Notes: generated from the letters alone by a model not told the origin. Positions 38,168 through 50,690 are shown, counted from the stretch's first letter. The stretch is 64,000 bases of DNA from Notamacropus eugenii (GCF_028372415.1 NC_092873.1:353400660-353464659), one strand, 5' to 3'. Made by a program: numbers and translations.

Positions 38168-38639
38168 GTAATCATTGTCATCACTCTGCAGATTGGAGCT
38201 ACCAACAGTGGATTCTACCCCAATTTTCTCCATTGCACATATAGTTTTTCTCATGGAAATAGAGGTTTCTGAGGCCTGACTGGTGATTTTCTGCCTCTTT
38301 CAGCAGCACATCAACCACAATTCCCTCTCATCACCAAGTCAATTCCTTGGAGGAGCAGGAAGTTTGGATTTTAGAGATAAAAAGCATCTTAGAAATCATC
38401 TTATCTTTTCCCCTTTGTTTTGCAGAGACCCACTGAGAAAAAGTCATTTGCTTAAGGTCATATCTACTTAACTTCGGAGCTGTAGTCTTCCCCATTTTTT
38501 ATCCTGGGTAACCAGAAGGTTGGATGTGTCAACTCTGTTCTCCACTTTTGAAAAGGCTGACTAAAGTTTAAAGGTTATACAAAAGTGCAGAATCTTCAAC
38601 AAACAATTGAGTCTACCTAATTAATTTAGTTACTACCAG

Positions 38640-39235
38640 CTGCTGGCACAGTGGATAGATTACTTGGCCAGGAATAAGGAAGACCTGAGTTCAAATTCAG
38701 CTTCAGACACTATCTGTGTGACCCTGGGCAGGTTGCTTAACCTCAGTTTCCTTAACTGTAAAATGAGGACATTAATGGCATCTAGATTCATGGAGTTGTT
38801 ACGAGGATTAAATGAGATAATATTTATTTAAAATAAAAGCAAATATAGTGCTTGGCACATAGTAGGAACTATACAAATGCTTATTCCCTTCCCCATTCCT
38901 GAATTTTAGTTTCCCAAAGCAAATAGCCCAATAGTATAATGGGTCAATAGCAGTGGCAAATGGCAGTGGCAAATATTTGTGCTAAAGTTTTTTACTAAAC
39001 AATCACCAATAGCTTGCAACTGACTCTTGCTGACCCATTTGAGATTTTCTTAGCAAAGATACTGAAATGGCTTGCCATTTTCTTCTCCAGCTCATTTTAC
39101 ACATAAGGAAACTGAGACAAGGTTAAGTGACTTGCCCAGGGTTATACAGATACTAAACTTTTAAGAGTTCACATTTGAACTCAGGCCCAGAGTTCTTTAC
39201 TCACTGCGTAGCCTAGCGCTCTTAGTCTGAATAAC
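38640..39235. repeat. Two SINEs in copy B intron 1
   Basis: About 38640-38890 is a plus-sense unit ('gctggcacagtggatagattacttgg' to 'gcacatagtaggaactatac'). About 38990-39232 is a minus-sense unit with the longer tail type ('cttgccattttcttctccagctca', 'gacttgcccagggttataca'). They are close together and point in opposite directions. Confidence 0.8.
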
Positions 39236-39435
39236 ACAGCCTGCGCCAAATGCTACTCATCACACAGCGGTTAGTAGTTCGCATCCACTCGCTTCCATTT
39301 CTTTCCAAGGTAATTGATACCAGCTGTCACAGAAGTGAGACGGGCTTTGTGGGTTCCTGGATCTTTGGGTTCGTTTCATCTATCTGTCCTTGCTTCTGTG
39401 GCTGAAGGGCATCCATTAGCCATGATCTCCTTTTC

Positions 39436-39437
<2 letters not shown>

Positions 39438-39497
<60 letters not shown>
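39438..39497. repeat. (CA)n microsatellite
   Basis: A pure CA tract about 100 bases from the end of copy B exon 1, in its first intron. Confidence 0.97.
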
Positions 39498-39498
<1 letters not shown>

Positions 39499-40589
39499 AA
39501 AACAGAGACCTTTTCCCTTCAAGGAGCCAAAGACAAGGTTATGGTTCCCGTGTTCCTGGAGGATTCAGACGAACGTTTGACCCCACAGTCGTCCACTTAC
39601 CGGTCCTGCTTGGTAATGATCATTTCGTTCTGGTGCCTATGAATCGTGAACCACAGGGAATGGTTGCAGAAGACTACTTTGAGTCTGCCAGAGAAAGCGG
39701 TTCCTCTGTAGAGGTCACTGGCTGGGATGACCACGTTGGCCTCGGCGCAGGGGAAGAGCTGGGAGCTCCAGCGATCGATCTAGCGCAACGCGTCGGCAGT
39801 GCCCAGATAGCCAAAGGCTGGAGGGGAAGCCCTTGCCCCCGGAGGTGAGCGAATAGGGCTCCGGAGTGGAGTAGCCCTCGGAATGAAGCTGGGGCAAGGT
39901 GGGAGAGTGATAAAGGAAGAGGAAGAGGCGCGGAATGGCCGCTGATTGGACGCCCATTGGCACAGGTGTGACTCCAGAGGAGCAGTCCTGCACCTGGCTC
40001 ACCCCAAGTCTACTGTCCCCATCCCCAGGCATGTGAGAGTTGGTGTCCAACAGTACTGCTTCAGAGAAGTTCTTCTGGACGCCCGTGGGTATTGGGGGTG
40101 GGCAGTAGGAGGAATGAAAGAGCTTTGGCAGCTTCCTGCAGTCTCTCGGACTGATAGGACTCCTGCATCTCAATGTCTGTGGCCTTAGAAGACGGATCGA
40201 TGGTGGCAGTGGACCCCGTGCCCTACGTCGGAGGGTTAAGAGGTGCAAAGTGGATGGCTGTCTCTCTTGCTGCTCCTCCGACCGAGGAAGAGGGGAAGAC
40301 TCCTCGGGGCTGCATTGGGAGGAGGGACGAAACCCAAACTAAGGAAGATTGGTACTTCTGGAGTCCTCTTCCCCCATATTGACAGTGGCAGGTCTTATTC
40401 CGAATCGGCTCCTTAGTTCTCCAGACTAAACTGACTTCGTTGTTCTGGCCAGCAGCGTCTCCCAGCTTTAAACCTGCCCTTCTCCACCCCGGCCCCACCC
40501 ACGCAGGAGGCTCCGTCCCCAACCATTCCAAGAAGCAGGTTTTTTGTCTCTGTCTCCTCCAGCTCTCTTCGGTAGCTCTTGGTCTTGCA

Positions 40590-40636
40590 GCTTCTCTGTT
40601 TTTGTCTGTCTGTGTGTCTGTCGGTCTCTATCTGTG

Positions 40637-40670
<34 letters not shown>

Positions 40671-41046
40671 GCGCGCGCACACACACACACATACACACAA
40701 ATGGAACCTGGGAAACTGGATACAATAGGAAACAACAGGAGAAAACTTATCTACATTTTCTCCTACAGACCTAGCTAGCATGCAACAGAGACAGTGCAGT
40801 GCAGTGGCAAGGATATTGGTTGGCAGAAGACTGTTTTCAAGTACTCGCTAAGCAGTTTACTAGATCTTTCTCCTTGGGCAATTTTCGTAAGTTCTCGATC
40901 CTTACAGATTAAAAAAAATCTAGTTTTGAGTCGGTAGATTTGGTCTTGCCTGAAGCTGAGATGGGAGGCTGGCTGCTGACTGGGAACTTATCCATCCATC
41001 CATCCATCCATCCATCCATCCATCCATCCATCCATCCATCCATCCA
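40590..41046. repeat. Simple repeats at the unit 2/unit 3 joint
   Basis: About 40600-40700 is a TCTG/TCTC/CA mixture. About 40985-41046 is a (TCCA)n run. Between them, 40785-40850 resembles OSBPL7 intron 17 around 17017-17075 ('cagtgcagtggcaag', 'ttcaagtac'), though this could be a shared SINE relic. Confidence 0.85.
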
Positions 41047-41109
41047 GCTATCTATCCATCGGTCCATTTCTCCATCCACTCCTCTCTCTAAGCTATCCAC
41101 ATAGTCTTC

Positions 41110-42690
41110 TCTCCCCCTCCCCAGGTTTGGGGACCACTTTGTGTTCACAACACCCTAACCAATAATCATCGCTGGACTGAGGACTATGGGGAGATGTTTA
41201 TCCAAAACATTCAGAACAGCTCCTGCTACTGAAAGATCACCTTCTGTATGGAAGGAAGTCAGGCCTCTAAGGTCATATGGGAAGAGTGGGGTCTACCCAC
41301 TGAGCTGCCTTCCTCCTGTTCCTCTCCTAACATTTCCACTCCCATGTCATTCAAGGTCAAGTACTGAAGCTCAATTATCCATGAAGTACAAGGGACTGTG
41401 TTTATACCAAGGTACCCCACCTGGTGGCAAGTACATTTGGAAACTGAGTATGAGAGGTGGCCATGGGGAGTGGGGCAGAGCAGGGAGGCAGGAGACAGGA
41501 CCCTCTGGACCCCACTTCTTTATCCCTGCTGTGTCAGGGTCATCTCGGTCAGGATCAGGAGAAATTTGATGAATCCTTGCTCCATGCCTTCTCCTGCTCT
41601 TATCTACTTTCCCTACTCTTCACCCCTCACTCATCCCCAGACCTGATCTCTCAAGACCACAAGTCAGCAAGACTTTGGCTTTAAATAGTTTGCTATAAAT
41701 TTGAATGAGATGAGCTTAAGTTGTCTCTCTGTATCACACTGACACAGAGTTTTGGCCAGACGGGAGATTAGGGCATTCCTGAATTCCCTGTTTTCCCTGC
41801 CACAGGACATGTGGCTGCCTCCAGACTAAGCAAGTATGCCTGGCTAATGTCAGGGTTCGGGGTCTCTGGCCCCTGCCACTCCTTTCTCTGATGTAGAAGG
41901 CAAACAGAGCAAGTTCCCTTATAGAACTCATCCTCTGTTCCCCGAATCCCTTCCTCAAAACCTCCTCTTCCATTCTGAGTTAAGGAAGTGCTTCCCCAGG
42001 GGCTGGTAAACCTGTGTGGATCTTTCTGTAGGGGGTACTGAGAGTAGGCTAGGGAACTGAGAAGGTGGGAGAGTGGGCAACTCAGTCTTGGGTTAAGGAA
42101 GTGTTACTGACTGAGACTTTTCCCCTGCCAGGTACATGGAGGCGAAAATTCAGGCTGCTACATCTCAGAAAGGAGAATTGAGCAGCTTCAAGAAAGAGAC
42201 TGGGAAGTGGTGGAGAACAAAATCACCCACCAGGTTCCGTCTTCATCTCTTAAATCCTTATATCTTATTGCCATTCCCCTGTTCCATTTCTGATCCTTTG
42301 GCCCATTCAGAGAATGGTGACAACACCTACAGCTGGGCCCAGAGAGAGATGGCTAACACATCAGAGTGGGAAGGGAAGATGTGAAAAGCAGGACCTCATA
42401 GCTTTGTTGATTGGCCCCCATATTTCTTCACTATAGGAGACAGAAAGAAGGCAATGGTAAGGAGTCTCAACCAACTCTGTGTGTGTGTGTGTGTTTGTGT
42501 GCATGTGTGTTTTCCTATGGCTAGGGGCTGGGACAGAGAAGCTACTTGCAGACAGGCAAACAAGTTGCCTTCTGGCTGCTTCCTAGGTTCCCCTCTATGG
42601 TAGCAATTTCTTTTTATGCTGTTTCTATTTAAGGTGAATTACGGTATTGTTCTGAGATCCCAAAAAGGCAGTCCCAGACTTTTCTTCTTT
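41110..42690 (+). pseudogene. Broken OSBPL7 3' piece in unit 3 (exons 18-22)
   Basis: Five exons can be traced by eye. Exon 18 is about 41125-41250 (FGDHF kept, then an internal loss, then a stop where Cys-Lys stood). Exon 19 is about 41356-41448 and is shortened ('aagtactgaagctcaa'). Exon 20 is about 41641-41760 (DLISQDHKSARLWL against [13 protein letters not shown]). Exon 21 is about 42132-42235 (YMEAKIQAATSQK against [14 protein letters not shown]). Exon 22 starts at 42437 and is cut off after about 35 bases, joining almost directly to the GT microsatellite. The distal 3' flank continues to 'ccaaaaaggcagtcccagac', matching 20098-20112. The AATAAA there is changed. It cannot encode the sterol-binding domain. 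Confidence 0.85.
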
Positions 42691-42944
42691 TTAAAAAAGA
42701 TTTATTTTGGCCAACAGTATACATAAATACAACCAGTTAAACTTCCTTTTCAACTATTTACCTTTAAATAAATGAGTTTCTATTCCTCAAATATTGTGAA
42801 AAAATGTCAGTCACTCCCTTGAGTCTATCATTTTGTTGTTCATTGGTTTACTTTTAAAAATTATTATTTCTAACTTTAATGTACTCAAACCCATTACTTG
42901 AATAGGATACTTATTAATATAAGCATTCTCTTTATTTCTAATAT

Positions 42945-44575
42945 TCTTTTTTTTTTGAGTTCCATATTCTCTCCCTCTTTCCAGCCCCCCCCCCACTAGG
43001 AAGGCAAGCAATATATCAATTATACATGTGAAAACATGCAAAACATTTCCATATTGCCCATTTTTTAAAAAGAAAGAAAAATAAAGTGAGAAAATTATAC
43101 TTAATTTGCATTCAGAGGTCATGAATTCTGTCTGAGCTCTGGAAGTAGATAGTATTTTTCATCATGAGTCCTTCAGAATTGTCTTGGATCACTGTATTGA
43201 TCAGAGTAGTCTTTCACAGTTGATCATTACAATATTACTGTTACTGTATACAATGATTTCTTGGTTCTGCTCATTTCATTTTGAATCAGTTCACATAGGT
43301 CTTCCTAGGTTATTCTTAAACCATCCCCTCATCATTTCTTATAGCACAATGGTATTCTACTATAATCTTATACCACAACTTGTTCAGCTTTTCTCCAATT
43401 GATAGGCATCCCCTTAATTTCCAGTTCTTTGCCACCACAAAAAAAGCTACCATAAATATTTTTTGTTACATATAGGTTCTGGTCCTTTTCCTTCTCCTCT
43501 AGTCTCTTTGGGATACAAACTTAGTAGTGGTTTTGCTGGATTAAAGGGTATGCACAATTTTATAGCCCTTAGTGTAACCTTAATGCCAGTAATGCGGGAG
43601 GTAGTGGAGGAGCATCAAGTGACCTCATCAGCTCCTAGTTATTTTTTTTAACCTTCTTTTGGATTCTGTGTATTCTAGACCATGGAGACAGCTGAAGTTA
43701 CTTTATCTTTTGGAAAGGCTTGAGAGGTCATGGAGACCAGAGAAAATGCTTAGTCCTTCATCTTATTGCTCATGTGACTCAAAAGCCCTTGGTCCTGGTT
43801 TTTCTTCTAATTTTAACTTCCATAAATGTATTTGTGCAAAAGTTTTTCAGTTTTCTTTGATCAAAATTGTATATGTTATTTCTGTGATCTTCATTATCAC
43901 TTATTTAGTCATTAATTGTTCCCCTATCCATAAATCTGAAAGGCAATTTCTTCTGGTTCTTCTAATTTGATTGTGATATCAACTTTTATGCCTGTCATGT
44001 ATCAACTTATAGTTTATCATAATATACATTGTGAGATATTGGCCTATACCTAATTTCTGCCAAGCTTCTTTCCAATGATCTCAGAAGTATGTGCCAAATA
44101 GTGAGTCGTTATCCCAGTGACTGAAATCTTTTCGTTAAAAAACACTGTGTTACTTTGTTTCTGTATGTTGCATGTCAAATCTATTTCACTGATAGACCTC
44201 TACTTTTTAGCCAATATCATATTGTTTTATTAATTACTACTTCATAATATGACCTCTTTCTTGCAACTTTTTTTCATCATTACCCTGGATATTTCTGACA
44301 TTTTGTTCCTCCATTTGAATTGTGTCATTATTTTTCCAGTTCTGTGAAATAATTCTTACATATACATATAGTTCCTGGATGTATCTTGGCAGAAAAACTC
44401 CCCTAAAGTTATGCTTTTTGTTGTTATTTTGAATGGAATTTCTCTTTCTAGCTCTTCTGACTGAATTTTGTTGATATGATATAGGAATGATGATGATTTA
44501 TATGAATTTATTTTATAACTTGTTACTTTGCTGAATTTTTTAGTTGTTTCAATTAATTTTTAGTGGACTCATTAG
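42945..44575 (-). mobile_element. L1 LINE, minus sense
   Basis: This starts at the L1 3' end on the minus strand ('gagttccatattctctccctctttc', 'ggaagtagatagtatttttcatcatgagtcc'). It continues through 'accacaacttgttcagctttt', 'aatttccagttctttgccacc' and ORF2-like antisense DNA to about 44575. Small gaps relative to the copy at 46120 are visible. Confidence 0.75.
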
Positions 44576-44905
44576 AGTTTTCTAATGAAATCGAGAACTT
44601 TCAAGCTATCTTGATGAAAAGACCAAGGCCCAATAGAAAATTTGACTTTCAAATACAAGACTCAAGAGAAGCATAAAAGGGTAATTGGTAAAGAGAAGTC
44701 ATAAGGGGTTCAATAAAGCTAAACTATTTACATCCCTACATGGGAATATGATACTTGGAATTCTTAAGAACAGTATCACTATTAGGGAAGTTAGAAGGAG
44801 TATACATACACAGAGGATGCAAGCAAAAAGTGATGTTGATCAGATGGTATAAAAAAATTAAGGGGTGAAAAAGAGAATTACACTGTGAGCAGAAAGAAGA
44901 GAGAG
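44576..44905 (+). mobile_element. HAL1 fragment
   Basis: 'cttgatgaaaagaccaaggccc' to 'tttacatccctacatggga' matches 55455-55590 in the full HAL1 copy, and the 'gttgatcagatgg...aaaaaattaaggggtgaaa' part matches 55728-55760. It is in plus sense and strongly shortened. Confidence 0.7.
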
Positions 44906-47575
44906 GTGACAATATAATCTATTCATCAGGCAAAGACAAGTTAAGAACTCTGTGGGATTAGGCCAGGCATGAGAAGTATTATTGAAGAGAAGTAACTAAC
45001 TCATTCTTTGTGAGGGAGATCATATGATCCTTTGTCCCCTGCAACATGACATCATGGTCCTGGTGTCCATATTAGCTATTGACCCACTCTCTAAACTTTT
45101 CTGTTTTCATGAGGACATCAACCTGATTTTTCAGTCTGGCTGAGGAAATATGATAGCTCTGATGGACTGTGCCTCACAAACAACCATATGTGATAGGAAG
45201 AATCAGCAAAATTCCATCATTGGTCCTGACTCCAAAAGGTATTCTTCACCTTTTGGCTTTCAGGGCTAAGACTGAAGACTCAATTTCTTTTTCATTAAAA
45301 GATAATTACGAAATTTTCATCTGTAGGATTAGACTAACATGGTAGGTTGTTCTTGTTGGGACTCTTTATCTTTTGTCTTGTGAAATAGTGGATTCCAAGC
45401 TCTTCTCTCCTTTTTAGTGGCAGCAGCCATAACTCCTATGATTATTTCTGTGACTTCTTGGTATTTCAACTCTTAGCTCTATATAAATGTATGTTATCAT
45501 TATGAGCCTAAGACTAGATTATCTAGAAGGATTCTTTCTAGTTTTAGCTCTAGATTCTCCAGCAATTTGTCCAATTCTATATTTTTCCTCATTTATCTTT
45601 CTGTTAAAGTTCTCTAAAACTGAGAGAAAGATGGGGTGGGGGGGCACGCATTGGAGTCTTCTTATAGTGAAGTTAATTATTCTTTGATGAATTTAGATGC
45701 TAAAGCATGGAGCATATAAGTATAATACCAAGACTGGTTTGTTACCTATAGTTTCTTTCAGCATAATGAAGTTTCTTTGTTTATCTCTTTTCATGTTTGA
45801 ATGTTTAGTTTTGCTTTGATAACATGATTTCTATTCCTGTTTTTTTGGATTTACCTAACACATAGTAACTTTTTCCCCAACCCTTCATTTTTATTCTGTG
45901 TATGACTGCTTTCAGTTGTGTTTCTTGTAAGCAATAGATAATGGGGTTTTGTTTTCTTATTCAATCTGTAAATTTAAGAATCGTTGACATATATGGAAAC
46001 CATGACCAAAAAAAAAGGGGGGGGAACTCAGACATTACATTTTTAAAATCATAAAAGAAAATCACTGAAATCCCTTTGAACTAGAGGGCAAAGTAGACAC
46101 AGAAAGAAGCCTAATCTTTTTTTTTCATAAATTTATTTGTTTTCAATTTTGTACAATCACTTCCATAAGTCTTAGAATTTCTCCCACTCCCTCTCCCTTC
46201 CCTCCCTCTCTGAGATGGCATGTAATCTTATATGGGTTCTACACATACATTCTTATTAAACACATTTTCACATTAGTCATGTTGCATGGAAGAATTAAAA
46301 TGAATGGGAGAAACCATGAGAAAAATCCAAACAAAACAAAACATAACACAAGAGAAAATATTCTGCTTTCCAATTTCATAGTTCTTTCTCTGGATGTGGA
46401 TGGCATTTTGCCTCAAGAGTCCATTGGGAATTTTTTAGGTCACTGTATTGCATTGAAGGACTAAGTTTACCAGAAAAATTCCTCACACACTGTGGTTGTT
46501 GCTGTGTGCAAAGTTCTCCTGGTTCTGTTCCTTTAACTCAGCATCAGTTCATATCAGTCCTTTCAAGCCTCTCTGAAGTCTTCCTGTTCATCATTTCTTA
46601 TAGCACAACAGTATTCCATTACATTCATATACCACAATTTGTTCAGCCATTCCCCAATTACTGGGCATCCTCTTGATTTCCAATTTTTGGCCACCACAAA
46701 AAGAGCTACTATAAATATTTTTGTACATGTGGGATCCTTTCCCATTTTTGTGATCTCTTGGGGATACAGTCCTAGAAGTGATATTGCTCAGTCAAAGGGT
46801 ATGGACATTTTTGTAGCTCTTTGGGCATAGTTCCAAATTGCTCTCCAAAATGGATGGATTAGCTTGCAGCTTCACCAACAATAAATTAATGTTTCAACTC
46901 TCCCACATGTTCTCTAACATTTATCATCTTCCTGTTTTGTCATGTTAGCTACTCTGATAGGTGTGATATGGTAACTCAGAGTTGTTTAGATTTGCATCTC
47001 TCTAATCAGTAATGATTTAGAGCATTTTTTTATATGACTATAGATAGCTTTAATTTCTTCCTCTGAAAACTGCCTATTCATATCCTTTGACCATTTATCA
47101 ACTGGGGAATGACTTGTATTCTTGTACATTTGACTCAGTTCTCTATGTATTTTAGAAATGAGGCCTTTATCACAGACACTAGCTGCGAAAATTATTTCCT
47201 AGTTTTCTGCTTCCCTCCTAATCTTAGTTGCATTGGGTTTGTACAAAAACTTTTCAATATAATGTAATCAAAATTATCCATTTTGCACTTCATAATGTTT
47301 TCTCTTGTTTGGTCATATATTTCTCCATTCTCCGTAAATCTGACAAATACACTATTCCTTGCTCCCCTAATTTGTTTATAGTATCAATCTTTATACCTAG
47401 ATCATGTGTCCATTTGGACTTTGTTTTTGTGTACGATGCCAGGCATTGGTCTGTCCAGTTCCTGCCACACTGTTATCCAGTTTTCCCAGCAGCTTTTGTT
47501 AAACAGTGAGTTCATATCCCAGAAGCTGGGGTCCTTGGGTTTATCAAACAGTAGATTGCTATATTCATTGAAAGT
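44906..47575 (-). mobile_element. L1 LINE fragments, minus sense, one inside another
   Basis: About 45340-45985 and about 47567-47700 read as antisense L1 ORF2 ('gtttcttgtaagcaatagataatggg'). Between them, about 46120-47566 is a second L1 3' end in minus sense, starting with a T-rich tract and 'cataaatttatttgttttcaattttg'. It holds all standard 3' landmarks ('tcattgcccaattactggg'-type region, 'tatagatagctttaatttcttcctc', 'aagctggggtccttgggtt'). The similar flanks 'gcctaatc' and 'gtctaatc' suggest insertion of the younger into the older. About 44906-45330 is AT-rich DNA I cannot name. Confidence 0.65.
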
Positions 47576-47699
47576 CTAATCTTCTTGACTAATCACTAAT
47601 TACTTCCTGAAACTCCAAAATAAACTCCAGGGTATAATTTTTATTTTCTTTTATTGGTTTGTTCAACACACTAATATTTAAAGTTATACAACTTTTGTA

Positions 47700-49190
47700 T
47701 ATTTTGTTGTATATTTTTAATAAATAAGGTTATGTGACAATGAAGTTATTAGACAATGAGATAAGAGTTTGTGGAACCAGAATGTGTGTGCATATGAAAG
47801 TTTGTAATTATATCCAAAACATCTTCAATTTTGTTTTAAAGAAAAGGATTAACCTTAAAAGAAAATAACTTATGGAATACCTTGTGCTGTGTCAAAGGGA
47901 ATTCCAATTTTTTCCTTAGGTTTATTATTTAATGTGAAATTAATACTTATATGAAGAGAACCTCTTCTGAAATGCAAGCACATTGCACAAGAATATGAAA
48001 GAAGATTTGAGAGCAGTGGTCTATGTGGGTGTAATATCCATTTGATTTAACCATGGTTATAGACAACTCATTTTGATACAATCTGGAATTATTTACTTAC
48101 TCTTCAGATATCCCACCACAGCCTTTTGTTAAAATAAGCATCTTTGGGGTAAGTTCATTTGTGTGACCATTAAACTTAGGCATCCAGGTCATCTACTTAC
48201 AAGGGTGCTGTTACTAGGTCCTTAGCAGCATCTCATCCTCCTAAGAAGGGGATGTAATCTTTGTACATCTTGTACCCCTGTAATCTTTGCAGATATTTTG
48301 AATTTTCATGCTCTTGGCATTCAAATATTATGATGACCCTGTGTATTTATTTCATATTTTTTCATTGATATGTGTTTAAGTAGGCACTTTGGTAAGATAC
48401 AATCTCTTTCATTAAAGCCAAATTTTTACAGTAATAGGTGCAGAAGAGTATTACAAATTAAGTATTTGGGATTCTCTTCTTAGAATGGCAGAAAATTGTG
48501 TGTAGGAAGTTTTTTTCATTTCAAAATAGAATATTCAACTAGAATTTGTTTTATTACTATCTCAGGTTTTTGTTTTAAAGCACATTTAAACTATTTTAAT
48601 CTTTTTCCTTCCCTTAATTTTATTTGTTTCATTGCCAGGTTTAGGAACTTTGGTAACCTGTGTTCTGTTTTTAGCTTTTGTCTACCTGCTTTTAAAATGT
48701 TGTCTTAACTATGTCACTATTGTGGTATTTTTAGGCAAACCTTATTTTATACCAAGTATGACTTATGTTAGATTCAAGCTAAGTAAGCTTCCTTTTATCT
48801 TTATTTTTACTTTTCTCTCTGAAAGGTAGTTAAATGCTTTTAAGTCTACTTCAATGCTGAAACACTAATAGAAGACCTGCAACCCTGGTAGTATGTACAC
48901 CTGCTCAATAAATTTCTGTTACAATTCTGTTACAATTAATTTCTAACGAAAATGTAAAAAGACGCTGTTAAAAGCATATTGTACATTTAATTAAATCAAG
49001 ATTAACTTCTTTCACTGCTCTGTGCACTAATGCCAAATGATCTAAAGGCCATCAAAGCCTTTCAGTCAGTCCAGTAATGCTGCTTGCCTGTTGTTGCTGA
49101 CAGCATGGATCAGTAAGTTCTTCACTGAGTGCCTTGCAACAATTTAAATCTAGCACATGTAAGGTACTGTGTTAGGTGGTAAGATTCTAT
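47700..49190. other. AT-rich DNA, nothing recognised
   Basis: There is no frame longer than about 70 codons and no repeat I can name. The stretch 48000-48970 reads like a non-coding exon or 3' UTR and has an AATAAA at about 48905. It could be part of a processed gene copy, but no protein match supports this. Confidence 0.4.
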
Positions 49191-49195
49191 TTTGC

Positions 49196-49262
49196 ATATA
49201 TGCCAACATGTATATGTATGTATGTGTGTATATATATATGTATATGTGTGTGTATATATATG
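49196..49262. repeat. (TA/TG)n microsatellite
   Basis: Alternating tatgtatg, gtgtata and tatatatg units. Confidence 0.9.
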
Positions 49263-49984
49263 CAAAACCCTGGAATCATCTGTTCCTTTTGAGAATTTGG
49301 TTATAGATTTACACTGAGAAATGATACATACATTTTTCTGTTATTCATTGTCACACAGATGACACAAGATGCTTTTTTATTAAGTTTGATAATGATAACA
49401 GTGTTGTTGAATCATTCAAATATTTTCCTGAAAAATATAAAATGGCAAATAACAGACAGAGCCCACACATTCTTATTCTTTCCAAGGCACTGTGCTGAGG
49501 TGAAGAATATAGTTGAAATAATTACATTGGTAAATATAAAATTCATAAGCAGATTCTCATTTATAAGTCAGATTCTCACAGATTATTTTAGATTCTCCCT
49601 TCAGCCTGATGTTGGCAGTGTTTAAATCAAGTATCTGTTAAGGATAGGAACAGCAAGAAGTATGGAAAAATATAAATTCTCTGGTCTAGAAGTTCCAAGT
49701 TTGATGTTCGTATTAGAGCTAAAAGATTTGAGCAAGTTTTTACCACATGAGCTAGTTATTGGCAAAGCAAACTTAACATGGTATTGAGATCATTTTGCAA
49801 GAAAGTTTTTTTTTTTTTAACAGAAATAGAGTCTTTACAGGTGACCTCAACCAAAGAAGCAGATCTGCTAGAAGGTGCTCTGAGAACTATCAGAACACCT
49901 AGGGGGAAAGATTTCCAGAAGATGAGATGACTGAAGTAGGAGATATTTTCACAGAAGCAGTAAGAGAGAAACCTCATGGTTTCT

Positions 49985-50690
49985 GTTTGGTTCGTTCTAC
50001 TTTTCGGAGTTAGTTGCTTGGGCAAGGTTTTGTACACCTTGTGTACAATCCTTTACAAACCTGTACAATCCTTTTTCAGTTTTTTCTTTCATAAGTCATT
50101 TCTTTTCTAATTCTTCTAATACCCTTATTTCACTTTTTAAAAATACGCTTATTTCACTTAAAAAAAGCCCAAAGTTTGTTTCTCATTGAAGCTTTGCTTG
50201 AAGATGTTTTAGAGTCAATCCCCAAGATTCCCTGCCTCAATTATTTTCCTTTTTCTTGTGATATTTATTCAAAGATGGCTATATTCTATGAGATGATATT
50301 GAAGCCATATTGTCTTTTATTATTATAACCTCCCCGTTGGTTTATCTCCTTATGTTAAAGGTCCCTCACTGTGTATTCTTTCTCTGGAGATCTGTGGTAA
50401 TTCCAGTCTTTTCTCCTTATTTCTCCCTATGGCTACCTGCCTGAAAACTTTCCTATGTATGGAAACTGAAAGCAATCTCAGCTTCTTATGTTCATGGGCA
50501 ATTCACATTTCAAGCCCTTGGTCTCTGCCTCAAGTGACGTTGGGCCCAAATTCGACAAGAATTCCTGAAACAAAAGAAACAAGGGTTTTTTTCAACAGTT
50601 AAAATATTGGAAAAGGATTATACAGTTTGACACAAGATATACAAAACCTTGCCCAACCAATAAGCTCTGAAAAGTAGAGTGAGACAATGT
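49985..50690. repeat. Inverted pair of about 80-base arms
   Basis: 'gttctacttttcggag...gcaaggttttgtacacc' at about 49993-50035 and the reverse complement of about 50595-50685 share most bases, including 'gggcaaggttttgta' and 'ctacttttc'. The arms are about 520 bases apart. No family identified; the area may be the relic of a mobile element. Confidence 0.45.

Larger units (their letters stand above)
32690..40140 (-). pseudogene. TBX21 (T-bet)-like pseudogene, copy B
   Basis: This is the best-preserved of the three copies. Exon 1: about 40140-39601, ending FSGRLKVVFCNHSLW, then HRHQNEMIITKQDR, then an intact GTAAG donor. It compares with SGKLRVALNNHLLWSKF and HQTEMIITKQGR of T-bet. A 177-codon open frame (40248-39715) overlaps most of it, but the N-terminal part and the T-box start are in different frames and there is no ATG at the site where copy A has one. 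Exon 2: 36579-36426, with good splice sites, MFPFLTYQILGMDPLAHC and VFVEVVL, then a one-base loss, then DQHHWGYQRKEWVPCKN. Exon 3: 35968-35847, with [14 protein letters not shown] for Trp, QEISFRKRKLTN and a good donor. Exon 4: about 34775-34618, with KYQPKLHIEEV and HIFT, a one-base loss, then FPETEFIAATTYQN. Exon 6 remnant: about 33150-32690, with several stops. Not coding as it stands. Confidence 0.85.
31050..40780. repeat. Tandem block, unit 2 (OSBPL7 piece + TBX21-like copy B)
   Basis: This is the second head-to-tail unit. It runs from OSBPL7 exon 19 through the shared intergenic DNA (31530-32690) into copy B and its 5' flank, which ends near 40530. A simple-repeat stretch leads to unit 3. 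Confidence 0.75.

Noticed and set aside
32690-40140. Copy B as the working TBX21 of this species
   Set aside because: Stop and frame changes in exons 2-4 and 6, and no start codon at the expected site. A working gene, if any, should lie off the right edge.
39715-40248. 177-codon open frame as a complete gene
   Set aside because: It overlaps T-bet-like exon 1 of copy B but is out of frame with the T-box start, and the following exons are broken. Kept only as part of the pseudogene.
40985-41046. Regular repeats as a CRISPR-like array
   Set aside because: A plain (TCCA)n microsatellite without spacers, in a vertebrate genome.
48000-48970. Processed gene copy ending at the AATAAA near 48905
   Set aside because: No protein likeness, no A-tract directly after the signal and no flanking duplication seen.
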